This document shows positions 30,502-41,994 of a stretch of 64,000 nt of DNA, one piece after another. This stretch comes from VAZQ01 sp963816745 (GTDB taxonomy: Bacteria; Pseudomonadota; Alphaproteobacteria; Rhizobiales; Xanthobacteraceae). Every line of letters starts with the position of its first letter. The first letter of the stretch is position 1. The notes under the pieces were generated by a model. That model worked only from the letters and a program-made list of their open reading frames with translations. It was not told the origin of the DNA and ran no database searches. The DNA is taken from NCBI GenBank assembly GCA_963816745.1, contig CAWFLQ010000013.1, positions 620,001 to 684,000 on the forward strand. Reading direction: 5' to 3'. Position numbers and translations under genes: made by a program.

Positions 30502-31698
30502 ATGTCGGGGCCTGGGCGGGGATTCGGATCGATGGGCTTGCTGAACGACATTTCCGCCTGGGGCATCATCAAATGCTGGGGCGGGCTACCGTTCCTGTTC
30601 GTATTGACCCTCGTGGTGTTCTTCCACGAGCTCGGTCACTTCCTGGTCGCCCGTTGGAATGGTGTCAGGGTATCGGTGTTCTCGATCGGGTTCGGTCCGG
30701 AGCTTTTCGGATTCAACGACCCGCACGGGACACGGTGGAAATTCTCCCTCATTCCACTCGGCGGCTACGTAAAGTTCTTCGGCGACGACAACGCCGCGAG
30801 CGTTCCCGATCAGGCGGCAATTGCTGCCATGAGCGAGCAGGAGCGGCGGGAGAGCTTCGTCCATCAGCGGGTAGGAGCGCGAGCCGCGATCGTGGTGGCC
30901 GGGCCGGTGGCGAATTTTCTGCTCGCGATCGTTATTTTCGCCGGCATCTTCATGACCTTCGGCAAGCCGAGCGCGTCGCCGCGGGTCGACGCGGTGCAGG
31001 CCGGGAGCGCTGCGGAGGCTGCCGGGTTCCAGCCAGGCGATGTGGTCCTGTCGATCAATGGCCGCGCGGTCGACAGTTTCGTCGACATGCAGCGAATCGT
31101 CAGCATCAGCGCGGGCGAGGCGCTCACCTTCGAGGTGAATCGCGGCGGCGCGCGCGTGACGCTCAAGGCCACGCCGGCGCTCAAGGAGGTCAAGGACAAC
31201 TTCGGCAACGTGAACCGAATGGGTGTCCTCGGCATCACCCGATCCAACGCGCCCAATGACATCAACGTCGAGCCGGTCGGCCCGCTGACTGCGGTTATGC
31301 TCGGCGTGCAGGAGACGTGGTTCGTGACCGAGCGCACGCTCGTGTATATCGGTCGTATCTTCGTCGGTCGGGAAGCGGCGGACCAACTCGGAGGTCCGAT
31401 TCGGATCGCGGAGGTCTCTTGCCAGGTGGCGACCGTGGGCTTGGCGGCCCTCCTGCAGCTTACGGCCATCCTGTCGGTGTCGATCGGGCTGTTGAATCTA
31501 TTCCCGATCCCGCTGCTCGACGGCGGTCACCTTTTGTTCTATGGTATCGAGGCGGTTCGGGGAAAACCGCTGTCGGAGCGGGCGCAGGAGATGGGGTTCC
31601 GCATCGGCTTCGCCCTTGTGGTGATGTTGATGGTTTTTACAACCTACAATGACATCCTTCGCCTGATACCGACGAGTTGGAAGGCTGTCTTCTCGTAA
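30502..31698 (+). CDS. rseP: RIP metalloprotease RseP (site-2 protease)
   Basis: Intramembrane zinc protease. The active-site helix is TLVVFFHELGHFLVARWNG; the third metal ligand motif is NLFPIPLLDGGHLLFYG; between them lies one PDZ domain (about AAEAAGFQPGDVVLSINGRAV). 398 residues from ATG 30502; ATG 30532 (MGLLNDISAW) is an equally plausible start, giving 388. Conserved place between dxr and bamA. Likely substrates are anti-sigma factors and signal-peptide remnants. Confidence 0.94.
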   Translation: MSGPGRGFGSMGLLNDISAWGIIKCWGGLPFLFVLTLVVFFHELGHFLVARWNGVRVSVFSIGFGPELFGFNDPHGTRWKFSLIPLGGYVKFFGDDNAASVPDQAAIAAMSEQERRESFVHQRVGARAAIVVAGPVANFLLAIVIFAGIFMTFGKPSASPRVDAVQAGSAAEAAGFQPGDVVLSINGRAVDSFVDMQRIVSISAGEALTFEVNRGGARVTLKATPALKEVKDNFGNVNRMGVLGITRSNAPNDINVEPVGPLTAVMLGVQETWFVTERTLVYIGRIFVGREAADQLGGPIRIAEVSCQVATVGLAALLQLTAILSVSIGLLNLFPIPLLDGGHLLFYGIEAVRGKPLSERAQEMGFRIGFALVVMLMVFTTYNDILRLIPTSWKAVFS

Positions 31699-31778
31699 GT
31701 GCTTTCGTAGGTGACCCGCCACCTTGGGGGGTGCAAAGGGGCCACAGTGGGGGAAGGACGTTGTTGCGCAACAGGAAA

Positions 31779-31817
31779 AACGCTGTACAAGCAGCCTTGC
31801 TCGCTTGTACAGGCGTT
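31779..31817. promoter_or_regulatory. Hairpin in the rseP-bamA gap
   Basis: AACGCTGTACAAGC (31779-31792) pairs with GCTTGTACAGGCGTT (31803-31817), 14 bp with one bulged G and a 10-base loop. No T-run follows, so it is not a simple terminator. A second weaker hairpin (GGGTACCCGA / TCGGGGTGCCC, about 31842-31865) stands just before the bamA start. Confidence 0.55.
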
Positions 31818-31868
31818 CTGGGGATAGCGACGACCTTTCTCGTGGGTACCCGATAGTCGGGGTGCCCA

Positions 31869-34373
31869 ATGGGGACGACAAAGGGCGTGGGAATGAAACT
31901 TTGTAAGCGGCTGGTTCGAGGGCTTGGCATCGGCGGCCTCGTCCTGGTGGGGATCTTGTCGGGTGCGGGTGTCGTGACGCTCACGGCGCGCGTCGCCTAT
32001 GCGCAAACTCCTGCCGTCGTCTCCATCGTCGTTCAGGGCAACCAACGGGTCGAAGCCGACACGATTCGCTCCTATTTCCGGCCGGGACCGAGCGGACGGC
32101 TCGACGCATTCCAAATCGACGAGGGCGTGAAGGCGCTCTACGGCACCGGTCTGTTCCAGGACGTGCGCCCGACGATTCAGGGCGGGCGGCTGACCATCAC
32201 GGTGGTCGAAAACCCCGTCATCAATCGCATCCAGTTCGAGGGCAACAAGAAGGTCAAGGACGAGCAGCTCAAGGCCGAGATCCAGTCGAAGGAGCGCGGC
32301 ACGCTTTCGCGCCCGGTCGTGCAGGCCGACACCGCGCGGCTGGTCGAGGTCTATCGGCGCAGCGGCCGCTTCGACATCCGCGTCGAACCCAAGATCATCG
32401 AGCTTCCGAACAACCGCGTAGATCTCGTGTACGAGATCATCGAAGGCACGAAGACCGGTGTGAAGGTCATCGAGTTCGTCGGCAATCGCGCCTACTCGGC
32501 CTATCGGCTCAAGGACGTGATCAAGACCTCCGAGACCGGAATTCTCGCGTTCCTGCAGACCGCCGACATCTACGATCCGGATCGGGTCGAGGCGGATCGC
32601 GAGCTGTTGCGCCGGTTCTATCTCAAGAATGGCTACATCGATGTGCGCGTCGTCTCCGCCGTCGGAGAGTTCGATCCGAACCGGAAAGGATTCGTGATCA
32701 CCTTCACGATCGAGGAGGGCGAGCAGTATCGGGTCGGGACCGTCGACGTTCAGTCGAGCGTGCGGCCGCTCGATCCTTCGCTCTTGAGGTCGAGGCTGCG
32801 GACATTCTCGGGCGACATCTACAACGCCGAGGCGGTGGAGAAGACGGTCGAGGACATGACCATCGAAGCCGCGAAGCGGGGCTTCGCGTTCGCGACGGTT
32901 CGCCCGCGCGCGGCACGGGACCCTCAAGCGAGGATGGTCAATCTCGTCTTCGCGGTCGACGAAGGGCAACGCGCCTATATCGAACGGATCAACGTCCGCG
33001 GCAACACGCGCACGCGCGACTACGTGATCCGGCGCGAGTTCGATCTTGCGGAAGGCGACGCCTACAACCGGGCGCTCGTCAGCCGCGCCGAGCGGCGCAT
33101 TAAGAATCTCAGCTACTTCAAGAGCACGAGGATTTCGACCGAGCCCGGCTCGGCTCCCGATCGCGTCATTCTCAACGTTGATGTCGAGGAGCAATCGACC
33201 GGCGAGTTCTCGGTCTCCGGCGGCTATTCGACCGCGGACGGTCTCCTCGGCGAGGTCAGCATCGCGGAACGCAACCTGCTCGGCCGCGGCCTTTACGGCA
33301 AGGCGTCGCTGCAATACGGGCAGTTTACGCGCGGCGGCCAGCTGTCGTTCGTCGATCCTTACTTCCTCGGCTATCGCGTAGCGCTCGGCCTCGATGCTTT
33401 CTACAAGGAGCAAAAGGCGTCCAACTTCGTCTCGTTCGAGACCCAGACGCTCGGCGGCGGCGCGCGGCTCGGCTTCTCGCTGCGCGAGGACCTCGGCCTG
33501 CAGCTGCGATATTCGATCTATCAGCAGAGAATCACGCTGCCGGACAATCTGAAGAACTGCAACAACATCAACCCGGACTTCGTGAACACCTTCCCGACCG
33601 CGGGCGCGGTCGGCACGTCGCTGGCTCTCACGCCGCCGGCGGGATTTACCGGCCTCGCGAACTGCTTCGTGGACGGCGAGGCATCGCTGGCGGTCAAGAG
33701 CGATCTCGCGCAGGGGCCGGTCATCACCTCGCTGGTGGGCTACACGCTCTCCCACAATACGCTCGACAGCAACAAGGGCCCGACCAAGGGGACTTTGACC
33801 GAGTTCAGGCAGGACTTCGCCGGCGTCGGCGGCGACGTCAAATTCGTCCGCACGACCGCCGACTTCTACAGCTATCACGAGGTGCTGCCAGACGTTGTCG
33901 GCTTCGTGCGTCTGCAAGGTGGCCAGATCGCGGGATGGGGCGGCGAGCTACGCATGCTCGACCACTTCCAGATGGGTCCGAACCTCGTCCGCGGATTTGC
34001 CCCGGCAGGCATCGGTCCGCGCGATCTGACCGTGGGGACCACCAACGATGCGCTCGGCGGCACGTATTACTGGGGCGCCAGCCTCGAGGTGCAGACGCCG
34101 CTTTACTTCCTGCCCAAGGATGCGGGGGTCAAGCTTGCCGCTTTCGCCGATGCCGGGTCGCTCTGGAACTATGTCGGCCCGACGAGCTTCGCGGCGACCG
34201 GCGAGGTGATCAACGGCCTCGACAACGGCATGTATGTCCGCTCGTCGGTCGGCGTGGGCTTGATCTGGGATTCACCGTTCGGACCGCTTCGATTTGACTA
34301 TTCTTTCCCGATAACGAAGGAATCCTACGACCGGGTGCAGCAGTTCCGCTTCGGTGGCGGGACGAAATTCTGA
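31869..34373 (+). CDS. bamA: Outer membrane protein assembly factor BamA
   Basis: Core of the BAM complex that inserts beta-barrel proteins. About 834 residues: signal peptide with LGIGGLVLVGILSGAGVVTL and cleavage after AYA; five POTRA domains (first one VVSIVVQGNQRVEADTIRSY); then a 16-strand barrel from GEFSVSGGYSTADGLLGEV to the C-terminal FRFGGGTKF, including VRGFAPAGIGPRD of the conserved loop 6. ATG 31869 is kept; ATG 31893 (MKLCKRL) also fits and would give a cleaner signal peptide. Frame intact. Confidence 0.95.
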   Translation: MGTTKGVGMKLCKRLVRGLGIGGLVLVGILSGAGVVTLTARVAYAQTPAVVSIVVQGNQRVEADTIRSYFRPGPSGRLDAFQIDEGVKALYGTGLFQDVRPTIQGGRLTITVVENPVINRIQFEGNKKVKDEQLKAEIQSKERGTLSRPVVQADTARLVEVYRRSGRFDIRVEPKIIELPNNRVDLVYEIIEGTKTGVKVIEFVGNRAYSAYRLKDVIKTSETGILAFLQTADIYDPDRVEADRELLRRFYLKNGYIDVRVVSAVGEFDPNRKGFVITFTIEEGEQYRVGTVDVQSSVRPLDPSLLRSRLRTFSGDIYNAEAVEKTVEDMTIEAAKRGFAFATVRPRAARDPQARMVNLVFAVDEGQRAYIERINVRGNTRTRDYVIRREFDLAEGDAYNRALVSRAERRIKNLSYFKSTRISTEPGSAPDRVILNVDVEEQSTGEFSVSGGYSTADGLLGEVSIAERNLLGRGLYGKASLQYGQFTRGGQLSFVDPYFLGYRVALGLDAFYKEQKASNFVSFETQTLGGGARLGFSLREDLGLQLRYSIYQQRITLPDNLKNCNNINPDFVNTFPTAGAVGTSLALTPPAGFTGLANCFVDGEASLAVKSDLAQGPVITSLVGYTLSHNTLDSNKGPTKGTLTEFRQDFAGVGGDVKFVRTTADFYSYHEVLPDVVGFVRLQGGQIAGWGGELRMLDHFQMGPNLVRGFAPAGIGPRDLTVGTTNDALGGTYYWGASLEVQTPLYFLPKDAGVKLAAFADAGSLWNYVGPTSFAATGEVINGLDNGMYVRSSVGVGLIWDSPFGPLRFDYSFPITKESYDRVQQFRFGGGTKF

Positions 34374-34412
34374 CGCCGCCGCCCGCGGGCGGGGGCGTCC
34401 CGTTGGATCGGT

Positions 34413-35531
34413 ATGACCGAGCCCTTTTTCTTCGATCGGGGACGCGGTTTGACCGTGGGCGAGATTGCCACGCTCACGGGCGCGGAGCCTCGTCCCGGCA
34501 CCGATCTCGATCGCCGCATCACTGGCATCGCGTCGATCGATCGCGCCGCTCCCAATGATCTCGCATTCCTCGACAAGCCGAAATATGCGGCGCAATTGTC
34601 GGCCAGCGGCGCCGGCGCCTGCCTGACGACCGAGCGCTACGCCAAGCGCGCGCCGGAGCACATTGCGGTGCTTTGCTTGCGCGAGCCGTATCGCGCGTTC
34701 GTCGAAATAACGCGCAAGCTGTTCCCGGATGCGCAGCGGCCTTCGTCCTTGTTCGGGGCGAGCGGCGTCGCGGTCGGGGCTTTCGTCCACCCGGACGCGC
34801 GCATGGAAAGCGGTGTGACCGTCGACCCCGGCGTGGTGATCGGGCCGGGCGCCGAGATCGGGACGGGCACCGTGATCAGCGCCGGCGCGGTGATCGGACC
34901 GAAGGTGCGCATCGGGCGCCAATGCACGATCGGAGCCAATGCCTCGATTGCCAACAGCTTGATCGGAGACCGGGTGGTCGTACATCCCGGCTGCGCTATC
35001 GGCCAGGACGGGTTCGGCTATGTGATGGGCGCCAAGGGGCACCGCAAGGTCTTGCAGCTCGGCCGGGTCATTCTGCAGGATGACGTGGAGATCGGCGCCG
35101 GGACCACCATCGACCGCGGCGCCAACCGCGACACCGTGATCGGCGAAGGCACCAAGATCGACAATCTGGTGCAGATCGGACACAATGTTTCGATCGGCCG
35201 CCATTGCATCATCGTCGCGCAGTGCGGCATTTCCGGCAGCGTCGTTATCGAGGATCACGTCATTCTGGCCGGACAGGTCGGGCTTCCGGACAACGTGACG
35301 ATCGGCGAAGGCGCGATCATCGGGGCGAGGAGCGGCGTCATGTCCGACGTACCTGCCGGCGAAAAGTGGCTCGGCTACCCGGCCATGCGCGGACGCGAAT
35401 TCTTGCGCAGCATGATGACGTTGCGTCAGTGGGTGAGCGAGGATAGCGAGGCTCGGGACGGCGGCGACGAGGCCGGGCACCGGCGCCCGCAAGGCGGCGC
35501 CGAAGACGATAGCCGAGGGCAGGGTGGATGA
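34413..35531 (+). CDS. lpxD: UDP-3-O-acylglucosamine N-acyltransferase
   Basis: Third step of lipid A synthesis, adding the N-linked hydroxyacyl chain. 372 residues: N-terminal uridine-binding domain (LTVGEIATLTGAEP, IASIDRAAPNDLAFLDKPKY) and a long left-handed beta-helix of hexapeptide repeats (VDPGVVIGPGAEIGTGTVIS and onward), with IGQDGFGYVMGAKGHRKVLQ and the catalytic-histidine segment VQIGHNVSIGRHC. The C-terminal 25 residues are polar and diverge from the family. Overlaps fabZ by ATGA. Confidence 0.95.
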   Translation: MTEPFFFDRGRGLTVGEIATLTGAEPRPGTDLDRRITGIASIDRAAPNDLAFLDKPKYAAQLSASGAGACLTTERYAKRAPEHIAVLCLREPYRAFVEITRKLFPDAQRPSSLFGASGVAVGAFVHPDARMESGVTVDPGVVIGPGAEIGTGTVISAGAVIGPKVRIGRQCTIGANASIANSLIGDRVVVHPGCAIGQDGFGYVMGAKGHRKVLQLGRVILQDDVEIGAGTTIDRGANRDTVIGEGTKIDNLVQIGHNVSIGRHCIIVAQCGISGSVVIEDHVILAGQVGLPDNVTIGEGAIIGARSGVMSDVPAGEKWLGYPAMRGREFLRSMMTLRQWVSEDSEARDGGDEAGHRRPQGGAEDDSRGQGG

Positions 35532-35983
35532 ACGAGGCGCCGACCACGCTCGAGGCGGCCGATATCGCAGTGATCCTCAAGGCGCTGCCGCACCGCTACC
35601 CGTTCCTGATGGTCGACCGCATCATCAACATGCGGGGCGATGAATCCGCCATCGGCATCAAGAACGTCACGATCAACGAGCCGCAATTCCTCGGGCATTT
35701 CCCGGGCAATCCGGTCTTTCCCGGCGTGTTGCTGATCGAGGGCATGGCGCAGACGGCGGGCGCGGTTTGCGTGCTGTCGCAAATGGGCGGCGACAAGCCC
35801 AGGCAGGTCTATTTCCTCACCATCGACAAGGCCAAGTTCCGCAAACCGGTGGTGCCGGGCGACACGATCGAATACCACGTGCGAAAAACCGCCCGCAAAC
35901 GGAACATGTGGTGGTTCCGCGGCGAGGCCAAGGTCGCGGGCAAGCTGGTCGCCGAGGTCGAAGTCGGCGCCATGGTCGCGTGA
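35528..35983 (+). CDS. fabZ: 3-hydroxyacyl-ACP dehydratase FabZ
   Basis: Dehydrates hydroxyacyl-ACP in fatty-acid synthesis and competes with LpxA/LpxD for the same acyl-ACP pool, hence the shared operon. 151 residues, hot-dog fold. Catalytic histidine in LPHRYPFLMVDRI and glutamate in FPGVLLIEGMAQTAG. Overlaps lpxD at its start and shares one base with the lpxA start. Confidence 0.96.
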   Translation: MNEAPTTLEAADIAVILKALPHRYPFLMVDRIINMRGDESAIGIKNVTINEPQFLGHFPGNPVFPGVLLIEGMAQTAGAVCVLSQMGGDKPRQVYFLTIDKAKFRKPVVPGDTIEYHVRKTARKRNMWWFRGEAKVAGKLVAEVEVGAMVA

Positions 35984-36792
35984 TGGCGGCAATCGATCCA
36001 ACCGCCCGCCTCGAGCCGGGCGCGGCGATCGGGCAGGACGTGACGATCGGGCCCTATTGCGTGATCGGTCCCCATGTCACGATCGGCGACGGCTGCCGGC
36101 TGGTGGCCCATGTCCACGTCACCGGACACACCACGATCGGCGCGCGCAACGTGATCTATCCGTTCGCGTCGCTCGGCACGCCACCGCAGTCCGTCAAGTA
36201 TCGCGGCGGTCCGACCCGGCTGGTGGTAGGCTCCGATTGCGATATCCGCGAAGGCGTCACCATGAATATCGGGACCGAGGACGACCGCGGCGTCACCGAG
36301 GTGGGCGATCGCTGTTTTCTGATGGTCGGCTCGCATGTCGGTCATGATTGCAAGGTCGGCAACGACGTGACCTTCGCCAACAACGTCGTGCTGGGCGGCC
36401 ATGTGTCCGTCGGCGACTTCGTCGTGTTCGGCGGCCAGGCGGCGGTGCGCCAGTTCGCGCGGGTCGGCGAGGGCGCGATGGTGGTCGGCATGAGCGGCGT
36501 GCGCGCCGACGTGATCCCGTATGGGCTCGTGCAGGGCCCGCTCGCCGATCTGATCGGGCTCAATATCGTCGGAATGCGGCGGCGCGGCTCCAGCAAGGCC
36601 GACATCCAGCGGCTCCGGCAGGCCTACGAGGCGATGTTCTTTGGCGCCGGCACGTTTCGCGAGCGGCTCGACGCGGTCGCCGTGCAAGGCGACAATGGCC
36701 CACTTGTGGCCAAGGTGATCGCATTCATCCGCGCGGGCTCGCGACCGCTGACCATGGCCATCCGCCGCGCGGGCGCCGGCGAGGACACATGA
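35983..36792 (+). CDS. lpxA: UDP-N-acetylglucosamine acyltransferase
   Basis: First step of lipid A synthesis. 269 residues: left-handed beta-helix from VTIGPYCVIGPHVTIGDG, catalytic histidine in MVGSHVGHDCKVGNDVTFAN, then GGHVSVGDFVVFGGQAAVRQ, and the C-terminal helical domain (LNIVGMRRRGSSKADIQRLR). ATG 35983 overlaps the fabZ stop; the end overlaps lpxI by ATGA. Confidence 0.96.
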   Translation: MAAIDPTARLEPGAAIGQDVTIGPYCVIGPHVTIGDGCRLVAHVHVTGHTTIGARNVIYPFASLGTPPQSVKYRGGPTRLVVGSDCDIREGVTMNIGTEDDRGVTEVGDRCFLMVGSHVGHDCKVGNDVTFANNVVLGGHVSVGDFVVFGGQAAVRQFARVGEGAMVVGMSGVRADVIPYGLVQGPLADLIGLNIVGMRRRGSSKADIQRLRQAYEAMFFGAGTFRERLDAVAVQGDNGPLVAKVIAFIRAGSRPLTMAIRRAGAGEDT

Positions 36793-37672
36793 GCGAGGCG
36801 GCTGCCGCCCCGATGGCAGACAGCGGTCCACTGGCGATCGTTTGCGGCAGTGGAACCCTGCCGTTCGCGGTCGCCGATGCTGTCGCCAAGCGCGGGCGGC
36901 GCGCGATGCTGTTTGGCCTGCGCGGATGGGCTGATCCGCACCGCGTTGCCGCCTATCCCCATCATTGGGTCGCATTCGGCCAGATCGGCCGGTTCTGCCG
37001 CCTGGCCCAGCCGCGAGGGTTGCCGGGACGTGGTGTTCATCGGCTCGGTGGTGCGGCCGGCCATCTGGAAGATCCGGCCTGATTTCGAGACGCTCCGGCT
37101 GCTGCCTCGGATTCTCGGATTGTTCCGCGGCGGCGACGATCATCTGCTCTCGGGCGTCGCGCGGATCGTCGAGGAGCGCGGTTTCCGATTGGTGGGCGCG
37201 CACGAAGTCGCGCCGGAAATCCTGCTGCCGGAAGGCGTCGTGGGGCAGGTGCAGTCCGAGCGACCGCGACCAGGCGGATATCGTCAAGGGGCTTGCGCTG
37301 CTCGCCGCCATCAGTCCGTTCGACGTCGGCCAGGCCGTGGTGGTGGCGGATGCGCACGTGCTGGCGGTCGAGGCAGCGGAAGGCACCGACAACATGCTCG
37401 CGCGCATCGCGGATCTGCGCCAAAGCGGACGCATAGCGGGCGTGTCCGGGCGTGGCGTGCTGGTCAAGGCGCCAAAGCGCGGCCAGGACCGGCGGATCGA
37501 TCTGCCTTCGATCGGGCCGCGGACGGTCGAAGGCGCCGCGCGGGCCGGCCTCGCCGGCATTGCCGTGGTCGCGGGTAGCACGATCGTCGCCGAGCCCGAC
37601 CGTATCGCCGCGGCGGCCGACCGCCAGCGCCTGTTCGTCGTCGGCGTGCGCGACGAGACGGCCGAGCGATGA
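36789..37672 (+). CDS. lpxI: UDP-2,3-diacylglucosamine pyrophosphatase LpxI (two +1 shifts)
   Basis: Hydrolyses UDP-diacylglucosamine to lipid X; the alphaproteobacterial substitute for LpxH (DUF1009). About 293 residues corrected. N-terminal LAIVCGSGTLPFAVADAVAK; an extra C near 37011 breaks the frame before RDVVFIGSVVRPAIWKIRPD; then EERGFRLVGAHEVAPEILLP; an extra T near 37254 breaks it again before DIVKGLALLAAISPFDVGQA, VEAAEGTDNMLARIADLR and GVLVKAPKRGQDRRIDLPSI. Both breaks are single insertions. Overlaps lpxB by ATGA. Confidence 0.92.
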
Positions 37673-38865
37673 CCGCGCAGCCTTCGCGCCCGTCCGGAAC
37701 GCTGGATGTCTTTCTCGTGGCCGCCGAGGAGTCGGGCGATCGGCTCGGCGCCGCGCTGATGCGGGCACTGCGGGAACGCACCGGCCGGGGCGGCGCGCTT
37801 CTCCGGGGTCGGAGGCCGCGAGATGGCGGCCGAGGGGGTGGCGAGCCTCTATTCGATCGACGATTTTTCGATCATCGGCTTCAGTGCGATCCCGCGGCGG
37901 ATCCCGAAAATCCTGCGTCGCTCATGCGTTTCACCGCCAAGGCGGTGCTGGAACGACGCCCCGACGTCCTCGTGGTCATCGACAGCCCCGGTTTCACCCG
38001 CGGCATCGCACGGCGGGTACGCGCCGCCGAGCCCACCATTCCGATCGTCGAATATGTCTCGCCGTCGGTCTGGGCCTGGCGGCCCGGGCGCGCGCGGGTG
38101 ATGCGCGCCTATATCGATCATATCCTCGCGCTGCTGCCGTTCGAGCCCGACGTGCACCGGCGGCTCGGCGGACCGCCCTGCACTTATGTCGGCCATCCTT
38201 GGTCGAGGAGGTCAGCAAGCTTCGTCCGAACGCCGAGGAAGCGCGCCGCCGGCTCGCCGCGCCGCCGGTCCTGTTGGTTCTGCCGGGAAGCAGGACCGGC
38301 GAGATCCAGCGCCTGCTGGCGGTTTTTGCCGACACCGTGGCGCTGGTCCGGGACCGCGTCGGGCCGCTCGAGGTCGTGGTGCCGACGGTGCCGCACTTGG
38401 TCGCTCCGATCGCGCAGGCGACGGCGCAATGGCCGGTGCGGCCGCGCATCGTGGTCGAGACGGCCGAGAAGCAGGCGGCGTTCCGGATCGCGCGGGCCGC
38501 GCTCGCGAAATCCGGCACCGTCACGCTCGAGCTCGCGCTCGCCGGCGTCCCGACGGTCGGAGCCTATCGGGTGTCGTGGCTCGAGGCTGTCGTGGGGCGC
38601 CGCATGATCAAGGTCTCGTCGGTGATCCTGGCCAATCTGGTGCTGGGCGAGAACGTGGTGCCGGAATTCATCCAGGAGGCCTGCACCGCGGAAAACCTCG
38701 CCGGCGCGCTGGTGCCGCTGTTCGGCGACACCCCGGAGCGCGCGCCGCCAGATCGAGGCGTTCGCCCGGCTCGACGCGATCATGGAGATCGGCTCGCGGG
38801 CGCCGGCCGCGCGCGCCGCCGCTATCGTGCTCGACGCGGCCCGCCGCGCCCCGCCGGCGCAGTGA
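37669..38865 (+). CDS. lpxB: Lipid-A-disaccharide synthase (four frame breaks)
   Basis: Condenses lipid X with UDP-diacylglucosamine. About 398 residues when corrected. Readable blocks in changing frames: LDVFLVAAEESGDRLGAALM; MAAEGVASLYSIDDFSIIGF; RPDVLVVIDSPGFTRGIARR and VEYVSPSVWAWRPGRARVM; PPVLLVLPGSRTGEIQRLLA and KSGTVTLELALAGVPTVGAY; last part to the stop at 38863-38865. Breaks lie near 37789 (+1), 37920 (+2 or -1), 38199 (-1) and 38744 (+1). Every block is well conserved and the total length is normal, so sequence error is favoured over a dead gene. Confidence 0.9.
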
Positions 38866-38876
38866 GCGTTTTGCAA

Positions 38877-40188
<1,312 letters not shown>

Positions 40189-40391
40189 GATCGAGCCCTC
40201 GGTTGTGTCGCCCGCAAATCGGGTTTGCCACCCCGGGGCAGGCCCGAGTTGCGGCGGACCGCACTCCCCGCTGGAGCGGTGGCATTGCTTGTCCTGGTGC
40301 TTCAGTAAGCCCGCGGGGGAGGCCACATTTTGCGTAGCCGAAACCAGTGTGCGCTGCAAGATGGCGTGGAAGGCGCCGGAACCTGCACTAG

Positions 40392-41833
40392 TTAATGGCC
40401 GCCGCCCGGCGCGGAGACCTGGTCGCTCAGCCGGCCGAGGCTCTCGGCCTTGCCCAGCACCGCCAGCACGTCGAAGATCGGTGGCGAGGTGGTCCGCCCG
40501 GTGAGCGCGGCGCGCAGCGGCTGGGCGACGCCGCCGAGCTTGATGCCCTTGCGCTCGGCAAAGGCGCGCACGGCCTGCTCGGTCGCTTCCGCGGTCCACG
40601 GCTCGAGCGCCGCGAGGTCCTCCGAAAGCTCGCCCAGGAGCGGTCGCGCCTCGGCGGTGAGCAGGGCGGCGGCCTTGTCGTCGAGGGCGAGCGGGCGGTC
40701 CGGCCACGATGAAGCGCGCGCCGTCGATGAGCTCGACCAGGGTCTTCGCCCGCTCCTTCAGCCCGGCCATGGCGGCGAGTAGCTTCTCGCGCAGCGCCGG
40801 GGTGAGCTTGGCGGCAAGCTCGGGCCCGCCGGCGATGTGCGGCAGCACGCGCTCGATCTCCGCCAGGAGATCGGCGTCGGCGGTCTGGCGCATGTAGTGG
40901 CCGTTGAGGCTCTCGAGCTTGGCGAAGTCGAAGCGCGCCGGCGAGCGTCCGATCTGCGGCAGGTCGAAGGCCGCGATCATCTCCTGCGTCGAGAAGATTT
41001 CCTGGTCGCCATGGGCCCAGCCGAGCCGCACGAGATAGTTGCGCATGGCCGCCGGCAGGTAGCCCATCGCCCGATAGGCATCGACGCCGAGCGCGCCGTG
41101 CCGCTTGGAGAGCTTCGAGCCGTCGGGCCCATGGATCAGCGGGATGTGCGCCATGACCGGCACGCTCCAGCCGAGCGCGTTGTAGATCTGGGTCTGCCGC
41201 GCGGCATTGGTGAGGTGATCGTCGCCGCGGATGACGTGGGTGACGCCCATGTCGTGGTCGTCGACGACCACGGCGAGCATGTAGGTCGGCGTGCCGTCGG
41301 AGCGCAGCAGCACGAGATCGTCGAGGTTCTCGTTCTGCCAGACCACGCGGCCCTGCACCTGGTCCTCGATCGCGGTCTCGCCGGTGAGCGGCGCCTTGAG
41401 CCGGATGACCGGCTTGACCCCGGGCGGCGCCTCCGACGGGTCGCGGTCGCGCCAGCGCCCGTCGTAGAGCTTGGAGCGGCCCTCGCCGCGCGCCTTCTCC
41501 CGCATCTCCTTGAGCTCGTCCGGCGACGCGTAGCAGCGGTAGGCGCGGCCGGCCGCCAGCAGTTCCTCGACGACCTCGCGGTGGCGCGCGGACGCGCGAG
41601 AACTGGTAGACGGTCTCGCCGTCCCAATCGAGGCCGAGCCAGGACAGCCCGTCGAGGATGGCGTCGATCGCCGCCTCGGTCGAGCGCTCGCGGTCGGTGT
41701 CCTCGATCCGCAGCAGCATCTTGCCGCCGCGCCCGCGCGCGTAGAGCCAGTTGAACAGCGCGGTGCGGCCCCCGCCGATATGAAGGAAGCCGGTGGGCGA
41801 GGGAGCAAAACGCGTGACGACGGTTTCGGTCAT
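40392..41833 (-). CDS. gltX: Glutamyl-tRNA synthetase (two +1 shifts)
   Basis: Class I synthetase, about 479 residues corrected. HIGH-type motif in RFAPSPTGFLHIGGGRTALF, KMSKS-type motif in HGPDGSKLSKRHGALGVDAY. Middle block WRDRDPSEAPPGVKPVIRLK and VVWQNENLDDLVLLRSDGTP. Breaks: near 41591 (extra base in the run TCGCGCGTCC, minus strand) and near 40700 (extra G before the C-terminal anticodon domain LALDDKAAALLTAEA). ATG 41833 is chosen over an in-frame ATG 51 bases upstream because the family starts VVTRFAPSPTG. Confidence 0.93.
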
Positions 41834-41994
41834 GCCGGGGGAATTTTCGCGAGGTGCTGTCAACGGAATCCGTGTACCACACAACTAGGACAGGGGATCA
41901 AGGGTTTCGCGCGCCGGCGGCGCCGCCCTTGGCCTCCATCCACGGATTTGCTACGCCCCGCGTTCATCGAGGTTTCGGCAACGGGATTTGACAC

